Positions 1 to 10,421 of a stretch of 64,000 bases of DNA are shown here, in pieces. The translations under genes were made by a program, and so were the position numbers. How positions within the stretch are numbered: position 1 is the stretch's first letter; each line of letters starts with the position of its first letter. The notes beneath the pieces are model-generated. The model worked only from the letters and a program-made list of their open reading frames with translations. It was not told the origin of the DNA and did no database searches. Source of the stretch: Bactericera cockerelli (lineage: Eukaryota; Arthropoda; Insecta; Hemiptera; Triozidae); contig CM044961.1 of the NCBI GenBank assembly GCA_024516035.1, positions 19,079,558 to 19,143,557 of the forward strand, written 5' to 3'.

Positions 1-90
1 ATATTTTTTTACGGGCAATTTGCTCTTCCGGCGATAAAAAATAGATCCATAGCGATGGAAAAAATGCCACGTAGATTTTGTCCCCCCATC

Positions 91-97
91 TTCTTCT

Positions 98-156
<59 letters not shown>

Positions 157-174
157 TCTCCTCCTCCTCCTCAT
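91..174. repeat. CT/CTCCTC pyrimidine microsatellite
   Basis: A nearly pure CT dinucleotide run passes into CTC triplets. The overlapping open frames that encode Ser/Leu runs are artefacts of this simple repeat. No gene signal is seen around it. Confidence 0.9.
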
Positions 175-534
175 TTTATCTTTCTTGTCTCCCTCCCCAT
201 CGTGATGGCTCTTCTCTTCCTTTCTTCTCCAGTTGTGTTTTCTATACCGCGATTTCGTGGGATTTTCATTGTGAAAGCTTGTGCTCCATCAGCAGAATAT
301 ACACACTGGGAGTGAGGCTTTTCTTGCGGTTTCCTGGTCAGTTGAGTGTGAGACCATTTATGTTGGGGTGGTGGATTTTTCACATCCTTCCTATTTCAGG
401 ACTCAGAAGATTTTCATACTCCGGAAGGACATAAATTACTATTGCCATAAGAATGTACATAATACAATAGCAAGATAGCAATTTTATTAGCAAGAAAGTT
501 ACTGTGTAAAATATCCGTGTCCGTCTTTTCGATA

Positions 535-770
535 AAAAATGTTTCTTTTAATTTTGGTTTGACGTTTCTTTCAACCTCATGGTCATATCACGCCGGGGGT
601 GTTACCCTTCATTCGCAGGACACTCATAAATTTGGAACCCACATTAACGTCACCCAGTTGGATTGGGCCGGAATGCTACCAGTATCACAAAGTCTTCATC
701 TTGCTTGATGTTGCTTAAGTTCGGTGTTCCTAGGAGAACCGATGCATTCAACGCGCCATCGACAGCGACG
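535..770 (-). mobile_element. 5S rRNA-derived SINE, copy 1
   Basis: On the minus strand, about 768 down to 690 reads like the first two thirds of an arthropod 5S rRNA. It includes TGAATGCATCGGTTCTC, then ACACCGAACTTAAGCAACATC-like sequence that covers the 5S A box. After this 5S head comes a body of about 130 bp that does not resemble 5S. That body is shared with the copy at 57015-57245, for example ATTCCGGCC, CTGGGTGA, CTGCGAATG, GTAACACCCC and ATATGACCATG. The tail, read on the minus strand, ends in A-rich sequence near 535. A 5S head joined to an unrelated body in two dispersed copies is the structure of SINE3-type elements, which are transcribed by RNA polymerase III from the 5S internal promoter. 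A 5S pseudogene alone would not explain the shared body. Target-site duplications are not clear. Confidence 0.72.
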
Positions 771-775
771 CTGCG

Positions 776-2425
776 CTGGCAGAAAAAATGTTTACGCATG
801 TAGCTGAAACGAGAAAATTTTGGTTTGTGAGATCTCCTTCACTCAAACTGGTTATGTGATGTGCTTGATATCGGATAGATTGCACATTGCCTACACAGAG
901 AGATGATGGGCGTTCATAGATATATTTGGTATAATGAATGCATTTTTCAAAGTTAAATACACTGACTTTATTTTTTTCTATTGGAAATTTAAGGATTCAA
1001 TTTGGGAATATTTTTGAATTTATATTACCCTCATGTAGTTATAATACCTCGAAATTACTCATTAGTTCTTGTAGACTTGAGGCCTGAGAATTAAAGATTG
1101 ATTTCTATAACTTTTATTTTGCTCTCTGCATTCATCAGATTAGTGCTAGGATTCCCATATCGCAATGGATGAGTTCAGTAATAAGTTTTTTTGTACTTTA
1201 ATAGCTGTTTCCCATGGTTTGAACTTTGTTAGATCCCCCATTCACATCCAGATAGGTACCTGGTACGTCGATTCTTAATCTCATGCACACTAGATTAGCA
1301 TACGTATCATTACATGAACTGTGCACATTTAGAAGTGCTGATTTCATTAGGGACTCAACAGTATGTTCATGTTCCACCTAGGCAATGCCAGTATCAATGT
1401 ATCATACTCTGCATACATTAGAGCTCATCCTACACCCTCGTATGGGTTTTTCTTGTGTCACAGGCACGAATTCATTTGCTCCCTGGAGGGACATTTTCAT
1501 CTAATTTTATTGAGATGAGACTAATATTTCTTCATCTCTTTCTAGTACCTTTGTAACTATCACCTCTGTGGATTTACTTCTTAAAGCTAAAACATGCATT
1601 TAAACATTGGAAGCTGTATAAGGTACATAATTAAATCTTTCAGATACTATAACGAATGTCAGATGTTGTAGATGTAGATCAACACTACTACTAAGTCCTC
1701 ATATCCTCCTTACTACAAATAAATCCTCATATTATCCTCCTTAATAATCTACATTCCCTCACACGCACCCCCTCCTTCCCCCACCCAGCACCTTCCCCGG
1801 GGGTTCCTCCCTGCTTATTTCATACCTGTATCATTGAGATGGGGTGGAGGAGTGGGGGCGGGGGAAATTGAAAGCGTCCCGTTTTATGAAGAGTTTGATT
1901 GAATTCAGTCTGGAAAGAATTCCGGGATTTTCAATTGTTATAAAAATGAGAGAAAATTGTGTCTTTTATATGACGCACGAAGCACACATTTTGCTCAAAT
2001 TATTTTATACTTTTAATGATCAATTACTAAAATATTTACGTAATACAAAAAATAAAAAAGGCTCTCTCTTTATGTAAAATACTTTATGTTGTTGGGTTTA
2101 TCTTTTGACGGACGGATTACCCTCGATTGGCTGAGAACTTACTAATCACTTACCCTTATTGACCTCACTAAACCTGGGTGTGGTCAAGAATACATGGGGT
2201 GTGCATTTGAATAGTCCACCATCCAAGTCATCAACCTCTGGTGTGCCAACGTTAATAGGAATGGTTTTCTTGTTACTGAAATACACATCGCTGATACTGT
2301 TGATATGAGGGTAATCATATTAACCTAACAGGGTGTTATTAACTGACATAAAATGCTAAGAAAAAATAAAGAAATAATACTACCAACATGAATCTGTAAC
2401 TAATAAACATAAGCAATTGTAAGGG
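776..2425. other. Non-coding stretch, nothing recognised
   Basis: A+T-rich unique-looking sequence with stops in all frames. I see no RNA gene, transposon end or exon. The 77-codon open frame at 1844-2077 has no recognisable domain and no splice or promoter context. Confidence 0.6.
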
Positions 2426-2557
2426 CTACTTCTTAAGAAAGTAGGATCGTAGAAAAATAAGACTATCGATGGTTTCATCGCCTAACCTACTTTTGAGCTT
2501 ATTCTGAATGAATCCAACAGCAGAAAAGGCTCTTTTCGATTCAACACAAGCAAATTG
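2426..2557 (-). pseudogene. hAT transposase C-terminal fragment
   Basis: The minus strand has a 43-codon open stretch ending in a stop codon. It contains SKRAFSAVGFIQNKL followed by SRLGDETIDSLIFLRSYF. This matches the hAT-family C-terminal dimerisation domain, whose hallmark is a SERxFSxxG...NKLRxRLxxExxxxLxFL pattern near the end of the protein. Upstream on that strand there is an immediate stop, and no catalytic-domain sequence can be seen. It is therefore a small remnant of a transposase whose full length is usually several hundred residues. The terminal stop sits where the family's proteins normally end. I see no matching TIRs or 8-bp duplication, so it looks like a decayed relic. Confidence 0.75.
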
Positions 2558-2566
2558 TCAATCTCG

Positions 2567-2655
2567 AAAATCCCGGGATTTGAAAATCCATATCCCGATC
2601 CTGAAATGAAAATTCAGTCCCGGGATCCCGGGATTTCAATCCCGGGATTGGATAC
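2567..2655. repeat. Cluster of CCCGGGAT palindromic motifs
   Basis: AATCCCGGGATT and shorter CCCGGGAT versions recur four times in about 90 bp, with a related ATCCCGATCC in between. The cluster adjoins the hAT remnant on the side that would precede it in transcription. It is strikingly G+C-rich against its surroundings. It could be part of the same old element or a small tandem satellite. Confidence 0.6.
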
Positions 2656-3044
2656 CCTAGGCTAATCTCTCTTTATCTTTAGTTTTAGATAGATTAATAA
2701 TGAACGCTCTCTAATAGCAGTTGTTTACGAAGTAAATGTTTCTTCTGAAATCTTAAGTCATACTACCAATGGGGATACCTTCAAAGTACTTATCATGTGC
2801 ACTTGGTATAGCCGTGCTCGATTAGGATTATTTCCAGTAGTAAGCCTGAGGCCCGACTTATGAAACAGGATTAGATTAACTAATGCAACACTATCACGCC
2901 CTCTAGTGGGAATTTCAACCACTCACAACGCATTTAGATGTTAGGTAAGTGATAGTGGCTTGTTTTTTAAGATTTTTAATCCTGTTTCAAATTTCGGTCC
3001 TAAGACGTTTTACTGTTACGTCAAAATCGCAGATTGGAAGATGT

Positions 3045-3114
3045 ACCAGCAGGGTTTCGAACTCGCGACCTCTGGATTTCCAGACTGACACTTTGACCAC
3101 TGAGCACCGGGGCA
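3045..3114 (-). mobile_element. tRNA-derived SINE head
   Basis: Read on the minus strand, this has an A-box-like GCTCAGTGGTCAAAGTGTC. An anticodon-arm-like TCTGG/CCAGA hairpin follows, then a B-box GAGTTCGAAACCC. The spacing is that of a tRNA, but the acceptor stem does not close well (GCCCCGG against CTGCTGG). It is therefore a tRNA-derived SINE or a tRNA relic, not a functional tRNA gene. The SINE body probably runs left toward about 2940. Confidence 0.65.
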
Positions 3115-4870
3115 TATACAACTGAAGAGAAAATAGTTTGCCGATTGGAACGATGATATGACCCCTGAAGTAGAAACTCTGTGATCACAAACTTGTCAGG
3201 CTGACGAGTGTCAAAGCTCCGAGCAATTCATACAGAGGACGCAGTGAACATATCACTCATGTGAACATTATTTTCAAAAGCCATTGTGAAAGTATCCGAG
3301 TCATATACGAAAGTACATTTATACAATACATACTCTACGCCCCGCCCATGTGTGTTTTAGTATCACCCCACCCCCCCCCTTTCTCACTCCTATCCTATGT
3401 ATGTCGTAGTACCTCCCCCCACTTGACTCCTATACTCCCCCTCCCCCATCGCTTACTTTCATTTATGTATGCTCCACCCTGCCATCCCTAATTGTATGTA
3501 TGTCTCCCCTGTCATATTATATACCCTGGCTGTACATTTACCTATCCATGTGAGTGTACTTTCACAAGTCTTTTCAAATAGGCAATCAATAGTGTCGTGT
3601 ACAGTGTCTACAGGGTGCGTTGGAATCATTAGATTCACACCGAGGAATTTTTCATTTTTACTTTCGTTGTCCTTTAGCAAAAAAAAAAAAAATGGAATCA
3701 CCCAAAAAAAATATTCCTATTACCTATAATTATGGTAAAGAAAGAATTTTTTTTCTTTTGAGATTTTGGACTGGGTGAGTGAAAAGATTTGGGACTCAAT
3801 ATTAAGTGTATTTTAATAATAAAAAAAAATCATTATTTATGTGTGTACCCGTGTAGTATACTTTCAATCATTGTGGATCAGCTTGTTCTGTATACAAGAT
3901 GAAATAAGCAAGAACCTGGCAAGTGACCATCATATCTGACATTGGTTGATGACTACATCAAAATATTTGGTCATCAACCTGTCTTTTTCTGATAGTCTTA
4001 AAGTACAACTTATACACTTATTTCTATATTTATTAGATACTAGATTGTCTAGAAACATGATGATAATAATAAATTATATTCAAAATTAGTTTTAAGACTA
4101 GATATAAGAAAAGTTTATACACCGTAAGGTAAACCAACATTAAAAATATAATAATTATTATTATTTTACTGCTCCAAACCAAGTATAACGTCTTCTTGCC
4201 GGTAATCAACAAACTTATCCTTGATTAAAAAAAAAAAAAAAAAAAAATAGAATAAAAAACAAAACAAAAATTGGTGGCTTGACTTTTGATCAGAAAGAAA
4301 CTTTATGGTTTGACACTTGATCCTTGGTCTTCTGTACACCCTTATGACAGCTTACATCTTCCTCAGAGCACCGTTCTGTTTTGTTTAGATTTTTTACATG
4401 AGTGCTCCTCTTTGTCGTCATACATTTTTATAGGAAGATTACTTTTCTGTATTATTTGTATTGCTGTATGTTTCCTAGTAGATTAAAACGCGAGAGTTTT
4501 CTATTTACGTGTCTATTACAGAATATACGTCTATTACATAAACATAGTCTAATACATAGCTATACGTATATACTTACAAGGTACATGGGTGCATTGATTG
4601 ATACGTACTGCGTATACATAATATTCGTAATATTCCAGTATCAGCCTCATACAAAGTCTATTTGACATGGCCAAACAGTTGTTCAGCGAACATGAATATG
4701 ATTTTAATTAATATTTAAATTGAAATTATTGCAACATTTCATCATCATAGGGTGGCGTCATCGTGAACGATGGTAGCCAGACAGTGGAGGAACGACTCAG
4801 CACTTCTACCACTGTCTTTACAAGGAGGCTAATAATTGACAAGGGCCCCCAGAACCAAGCCAATGCTCGT
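3115..4870. other. Non-coding stretch with simple repeats
   Basis: It contains pyrimidine-rich segments (about 3340-3500), an A homopolymer of about 21 bases at 4227-4247 and otherwise A+T-rich sequence. No exon, RNA gene or element terminus is recognised. The short open frames on both strands lack any domain. Confidence 0.55.
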
Positions 4871-4971
4871 CTACTCCTTGTTTATAATCCCCCAGCCAGA
4901 CTGCTGGTCTACTCCCTGTTTATAGTCCTCCAGCCAGACTGCTGGTCTTCTCCCTGTTTTTAGTCCCCCAG
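4871..4971. repeat. 38-bp tandem repeat, about 2.6 copies
   Basis: Units start at 4871, 4909 and 4947. They share CTACTCCCTGTTTATAGTCC followed by CCAGCCAGACTGCTGGT, with a few substitutions. CCAGCCAGACTGCTGG is itself a partial hairpin. Confidence 0.85.
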
Positions 4972-5450
4972 TATTATATACAACATTTACCTTAATAAAA
5001 TACATTTTGTTAACAAGTTCTTCTCTTTTCACTTAGCACAAAACCTACTTGGGTTGGCATTGGTGAGCCTCTTCCTCATGCTGTTTGGTTCTGGCACTCC
5101 TGGAAGTAGGAGTGCTAGAATGCCCTTCCTAATGCTATCCCTCTTAAAGTTTATGTTATTGTCTTCGGGCCTGACGTGGCGGGTATGGATGATATCGTAG
5201 CTGTTTAACGTCCCCCAGCGAGGTACAAGTATTAAAGGATTCTACCTCATAGACAAGTTGAATTTTTTGAGCTAACTATACTCTTCTCCTTTATTTTCGC
5301 TTTTTAAAAAATAAAAAAGTAAGATAGCTAGTCAAAGATAATGAAGAAATTTCAATGAAAGGGGGGCTAAGAGAGTGCTTTGCAGTTGAAGAAGCACTTG
5401 TGAGATAAGAATTTAGTGATAAGAGAGTTCATGATAAAACAAGCAGAAGT

Positions 5451-5466
5451 GGGGGGGGGGGGGGGG
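5451..5466. repeat. G homopolymer (16 bases)
   Basis: A run of 16 G sits in otherwise A/G-rich sequence. Its length is likely to be unreliable in the assembly. Confidence 0.85.
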
Positions 5467-5807
5467 TGAGAGATAAGACTAATGAAGTTGACCTCGTGGA
5501 GAAAGGTAATAGATAAGAGGAGAGGAGAATAAGTGATGACTCCGTGCAAATTAATGATAGTAGGTGAGTACTTCAGACTTGAGGTCTTGTGTAAGTTCGA
5601 AAGTCAATTTTCCTGTGTACATCGCACATTGCATAACTGAAGTAATGTTGGGCGTCAATATATTCTAGAATACAATAATATGTCATATCCTTCTTTTGTA
5701 TAGGATTGGCTGGGATTGAGATTCTCATTTCCTGTTGGTCGGTCAGCCATTATACGTACTTAGTTGGTTTTCGGCTTGAGATGCTTTCTCTGTAGTTTTA
5801 ATTTTTA

Positions 5808-5839
5808 ACAAATCAGTAATGGAATCATTACTGATTTGT
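5808..5839. repeat. Perfect 14-bp hairpin
   Basis: ACAAATCAGTAATG and its exact reverse complement are separated by a 4-base loop, GAAT. The loop is part of a GAATCATT motif that recurs several times through about 5955. No poly(T) follows directly, and no gene abuts it. Confidence 0.8.
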
Positions 5840-6494
5840 CAAGCAGAATCATTCCAAGAAGAAGAAAAGAGTAATAGAATCATTATTGAAACATATTCAC
5901 AACTTAAGTTGTAGCTTTATTTATAATTTTTACATAGTTTTTTAATAGAATCATTCGAAGACACTACATGATTATAATTTTTATACTCCTTTTTCTAAAT
6001 TTTCTCTTCCGTCTCATATGTTTCCTATCCCCCTCAACTATTCTTCCTCCTTCGCCCTTCCAGGAATCATAGATATTAGTTTCGCACCTACTTATTTCGT
6101 TCTACAACTCCAATCTCCATTCCCATTATCCTTCTCATCTCTCTCAATCACCGAGCTAATGGAAATCTCAAGCGATACCACAGGGGACCTGCTGATAACA
6201 GATTCGTCACACAGGTAACGGTATCTGTCACACAGGACCTTTGTCACACAGGTTGCAGGGAGTTGATGAAAGGAAAAGGAATGGAGGGAACAAAGCAAGG
6301 AAACCAGCCAGGGGTCCGTTGTAATGAAAGAGGAGAGGGTTGCATACTCTCGCCTGGCATGATGAATGATGTGGTCAAATCTCCACCTCACTCCTGCCCG
6401 CCCTACCTACCTACTTCTTTAATGTCAGTGCCCCTACCCATCTCTCTCCCTCGCCCTCTGTCTCTCTCCCTCTCTCTTTACTCTTCTCTCTCAG

Positions 6495-6800
6495 TAGTCA
6501 CTATGGCAGAGTGAGTTAGCACGTTAGGCATTGCACACATGTTGACCTGGGTTCGATCCCCAGCGGGGGAGGATTATTTCTGCTCTGTACTTGGATGTTC
6601 GGGGTCCAGTCATACCTTGTGAGGAAAAATGAGTAGCTGCTTTGATGTGAAGCAGCGACCAGTGGCAGAATCATAGGCAAAAAAAAATACAAGACAAATA
6701 TTGTATATTAAAGTGGTAAAGTCCTATGATTCTGTGCTACCCACTAAATTTGTGACATAATAACACAAAGAAAAAGCATTATTATATATTATTATTATAT
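6495..6800 (+). mobile_element. tRNA-derived SINE, family A, forward copy
   Basis: The head (about 6495-6575) is tRNA-like, with TGGCAGAGTGAGTTAGCACG in the A-box region and the B box CTGGGTTCGATCCCCAG. A body of about 200 bp follows. It contains GTGAAGCAGCGACCAGTGGC and GTCCTATGATTCTG. The 3' end is an (ATT)n tail at about 6776-6802. The same element occurs inverted at 7626-7922, with matching head, body and tail. This confirms a discrete mobile unit of about 300 bp. Confidence 0.85.
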
Positions 6801-7216
6801 TACTCTTCTCTCTCTTTTTTTCTATCTCTCTCTTCCCCTTTCTCTCTCACTCCTTCCCCATTTTTAGCTACTTCTTATCAATTTTCCTTCTCTTTCCATT
6901 CCCTTTGTCCTGTGTTTACTTTTCCATTATATTTTCACACCTTGTAACCTTTCTTATTCCCTCTCCTCCTACATTATTTCCTCCTGTTTTTCCCCCCCCC
7001 TCTTTCTATCTCCCTTACTCCTTCTCTTTCAGTACACGTGTCTCTTTTTTATACAACTTATTTTTAGGTCTCTTTTTTTATACACCTTTTTTTTACATGT
7101 TCAATCTTTTTCGCTTTTTTCTCTCTTTACTAGTGGTACATTGCTCTATACATCTCAGTGACATAACTGTGCTCTCTTTCTATCATCATTCTCTTGTCTC
7201 TCCCTAGCTTCTCACT
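6800..7216. repeat. Pyrimidine-rich spacer with internal duplication
   Basis: The sequence is C/T-rich and lies between the inverted SINE copies. The segment around 6848-6925 is similar to 7205-7275, including TCCTGTGTTTACT in both. This suggests an old internal tandem duplication. The 100-codon open frame here follows from the pyrimidine bias. Confidence 0.5.
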
Positions 7217-7625
7217 CCCATTTCTTTCTTGTCATTTCTCTCTCTCCCCATCTCCTTCCGTCCTGTGTTTACTATTTCCATCTTTATTTTCTAACACTTA
7301 ATATCTTTTCCTTTTTTTTCTAAGATCATTCTCGTGTTTACACCTCGTGTTTCTTCACTCCCTCTCTTCTGTCATTTGTTGGTCTGCATCTTCTACTCTG
7401 TGGTCATCTTTTTCTTCTCATTTTCTTTTCACCACTCAGGACTTCGAAAATTCCCTAAATCTTCTGCCCTTTCCTAACTTACTATTTTATAGTAAAGTCA
7501 TACACCTTCAATGTACCCTCTTTTTCACTACACTCTCACCATACCTCTGTCAATACACTTTTTCTCTATTTTACTCTTTTCCTCTTATCCTTACCTCATT
7601 GGCACCCCCAGCCTTATACAAATTT

Positions 7626-7922
7626 AACAATAATAATAATAATGCTTTTTCTTTGTGTTATTATGTCACAATTTTAGTGGGTAGCGCAGAATCATAGGAC
7701 TTTACCACTTTAAGTTACAATATCTTGTATTATTTTTTTGCCTAAGATTCTGCCACTGGTCGCTGCTTCACATTAAAGCAGCTACTCATTTTTCCTCATG
7801 AGGTATGAGTGGACCCCGAACATCCAAGTACAGAGCAGAAAAAATCCTCCCCCGCTGGGAATCGAACCCAGGTCACCATGTGTGCAATGCCTAGCGCGCT
7901 AACTCGCTCTGCCACAGTGACA
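7626..7922 (-). mobile_element. tRNA-derived SINE, family A, reverse copy
   Basis: This is the same element as 6495-6800 in the opposite orientation. The tRNA-like head lies at about 7845-7922, with the B box read on the minus strand as CTGGGTTCGATTCCCAGC. The tail appears on the plus strand as AACAATAATAATAATAAT at about 7626-7643. Read along the minus strand, the head region has GCGAGTTAGCGCGCTAGGC where the forward copy has GTGAGTTAGCACGTTAGGC. The two copies are therefore related but not recent identical duplicates. Confidence 0.85.
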
Positions 7923-8072
7923 TTTATAAATTTAACATTTTAAAAATGTACAAAAAAAACTAATTATCTAACTAACATATGTCTTATAAAGTTTAAGTTT
8001 TTTAAAGTTATCATATTTGTGTTAATCACTTTCGTGATATCACAACTACTCAAACTCGCTTTACTAAATGTA

Positions 8073-8150
8073 CGCTGGAACCGGGACTTGAACCACCGAC
8101 CTCCTGGTTTCAAGTCCGCCGCCTTATCGATCAAGCTATACTGAGGTCGG
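8073..8150 (-). mobile_element. tRNA-derived SINE head, second family
   Basis: On the minus strand an A-box-like segment (TATAGCTTGATCGATAAGG) is followed by an arm around GACTTGAAACC. Then comes a B-box-like GTGGTTCAAGTCCCGG. The acceptor arms do not pair convincingly, so it is not called as a working tRNA. A degraded version occurs in the duplicate block near 11125-11175. Confidence 0.6.
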
Positions 8151-8369
8151 TAAACATATGTATTATACAATATACATTTAAGTACGCACATGAAATACAT
8201 ACAAAGTGAAATTTATAGAAGTACATATAAATAGAGGAAAATATGAATACTTTTAATCCCTTCTCTTTCATATCCCTCCCTCTCTCTTTCTCCTTTTCCT
8301 TATCTCACCCCCTCCTTTTTCCTCTCTCCAGCCTCTCCTCTTCCTGAATCATCTCTCAAGTCATCACTT

Positions 8370-8537
8370 CACTCACTTTGTCCTCTGACCGTGATGCAAC
8401 ATGAGTGACACAAGTACATCACTCACTTTGTCCTCTGACCGACATGCAACATGCAACACGAGTGACACACAAGTACATCACTCACTTTGTCCTCTGACCG
8501 ACATGCTACATGCAACACGAGTGACACACAAGTTCAC
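8370..8537. repeat. 50-60 bp tandem repeat, 3 copies
   Basis: Copies begin at 8370, 8420 and 8479 with CACTCACTTTGTCCTCTGAC and continue to a shared GAGTGACACA...AAGT. The first copy is about 9 bp shorter. A strongly eroded trace appears in the second copy of the block near 11360-11510. Confidence 0.85.
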
Positions 8538-9809
8538 TAAACTGCGAACAGAGCAGTGAAATCTGGGAACTATTCAGCCGCTCTAATCTGGGAACCAATG
8601 GGAAACATTTGTTTCTAATAATGATGCATCTGAAATAATCCTCTCGATACGTTGAACATATTCGTGGTCCCCATGGCAACGTAGGCGTGAAAACACGACA
8701 TTGACATATCTGACGAAAAAAGAAATAATCACATTTCCAAATATCTTTATCAATAACACATGTTTCTTGTGCCTTTTATCACTGGCATAAAAGATTAAAA
8801 ACAGTGAAGGAGTTGAATGTACGATCTTCTTATAAGCAGCATCGATTAAATTATCTATAAAAGTATCTAATATTTATTTATGTAGGTATCTAACGATGTA
8901 TAAGTACATAAAGTAGTATTATAGTAGATTATGATCTTCGTATCTGAATGTGATATGAGAGCAACATCAGGAGTCCGACGGATTTTCGAGATGATATGGA
9001 AAAAACAAAGTGCGTTTCCTCTTTGTGAAAGAGCACATTCATCACTTTGTAAATAATATACTTTTCACAAAGATTGTGCTGCTTTTGAGAAGCCAAGTTC
9101 TGTGGGCGACACTTATTATAGTTCTGGAACCTTGTGGTGTTTGTTTATTGGGAGAACATCACACCCAACTGCAACAGTGATATAGCGACGGGGCTTCACC
9201 CATCACTGATCTCATTCTCCTAGCAAACTTTTCATATGGAAATAACTTTTGAACAAATCAAAATGCCCCACTACAAGTTACTCTTCAACTCATATTATCC
9301 TCACCCAACCTATCTAAGGATCGCAATACTACCAGACCATGGATCGCCATGTTAAAATTGAATCCTTGTTCTTTGTTGTTTAACTTCAGTATTTCTCAAG
9401 GAACTGGTGTATTCCACGTGCCTGTCTTCTAAACTATTAAAAACCTATTTGGTGTACTTGATTGTATTCAAGTGCAATTCCGGCAATCTTAAGGTAAAGG
9501 CTATAGAAAAGTGTACACAACGAAACGACTAAGTAGTTTGCATACAGGATAGGGTTATTTTTCTATATACTCATACATTTTACTCATGTGGAAGCAACAA
9601 GCGGCAAGATGCTTAGATCTGAGACACAGTAAGTCTTTTCCTATTTAAATCATTAACGTAAAATGTCCTGTGAAGAGAAAGACAGAGAGACCACTAGTCC
9701 ACTAACTTGCACATCAATGAATGGCAAACCGCTTGTTCGCGGACCCTAAATTTTAATATTCAAGTAACGTCACTCCGAAACCATAAAGAACATCCTGGAC
9801 CAACTTTGT

Positions 9810-10421
9810 TGGCTCTATCGACAAATCTAATTTTTCCCGGTGAATTATTCCATAAGATGGGCAAACTACGTGGTAAGTATTCTCCTAGAAGTATTTCAGC
9901 TCTTCAGGATATCAATGACCCAGGTAAGATAATTTATGACACAGCCTCTATCACTAATTTACTAGGTTCTCATTTTTCTTCTGTTTCCTCCAATGCTAAT
10001 TTTAGCAACGAATTTTTATCGCACAAAGCTTCTTGTGAGAGTAATCCTATTCAAATAGATTTCACTTATAGAGCTGACTTTAATGCTCCCTTTATTTATC
10101 AAGAATTATGTGATGTTCTTTCTACTTGCTCATCTAAAGCCGCTGGACCTGATGGCATTTCTTTTCCAATATTGAAAGAGCTTCCAGAAAATGCCTTACG
10201 CTCCTTATTGGAGGTCTATAACTTTATTTGGAGGACAGGTAAGTTTCCCTCGTCATGGGGTGAGGCTTTAATTATTCCTCTGTTGAAACCTGGCAAGGAC
10301 AAGATATTTCCTTCCAGCTATCGCCCTATTTCTCTCCTTAATTGTTTGAGTAAATTATTGGAAAAAATGGTTAACAAAAGATTGACTTGGATACTTGAGA
10401 AGAAAGGTCTCCTAATTAGTC
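9810..10421 (+). pseudogene. Non-LTR retrotransposon reverse transcriptase fragment
   Basis: About 200 codons stay open and read as the N-terminal half of a non-LTR (LINE) reverse transcriptase. A linker with KMGKLRGKYSPRSISAL is followed by KAAGPDGISFPILKEL, then SWGEALIIPLLKPGKD, then SYRPISLLNCLSKLLEKMVN and RLTWILEKKGLL. These match RT motifs 0 to 2 of I/Jockey-like LINEs. The catalytic FADD block, thumb and endonuclease are absent. The open frame continues to 10618, but homology stops near 10421, exactly where the second copy of the flanking block starts. Similarity on the left also starts abruptly near 9810. The open frame begins at 9707 in unrelated sequence, so its start codon means nothing here. 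It is a non-functional fragment. Confidence 0.85.

Larger units (their letters stand above)
7217..9800. repeat. Duplicated block, copy A (clean copy)
   Basis: This block is collinear with 10422-12540. Shared landmarks in order are CTTCTACTCTGTGGT, CTATTTTATAGTAAA, the reversed SINE, TCTGCCA, CTGGTTTCAAGTC, GGGAAACATTTGTTT, GGAGTTGAATGTACGAT, TTATGATCTTCGTATCT, CGGATTTTCGA and AACCATAAAGAAC. Copy A is about 2.58 kb. It carries a complete SINE and a tRNA-like element that are eroded in copy B, so A is the better-preserved version. No gene is recognised inside it. Confidence 0.8.

Noticed and set aside
55..434. Overlapping open frames of 86 and 118 codons
   Set aside because: They are driven by the CT microsatellite and translate to Ser/Leu runs. 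There is no domain.
690..768. Functional 5S rRNA gene
   Set aside because: Only part of 5S is recognisable, with many substitutions. It runs into a non-5S body shared with another copy.
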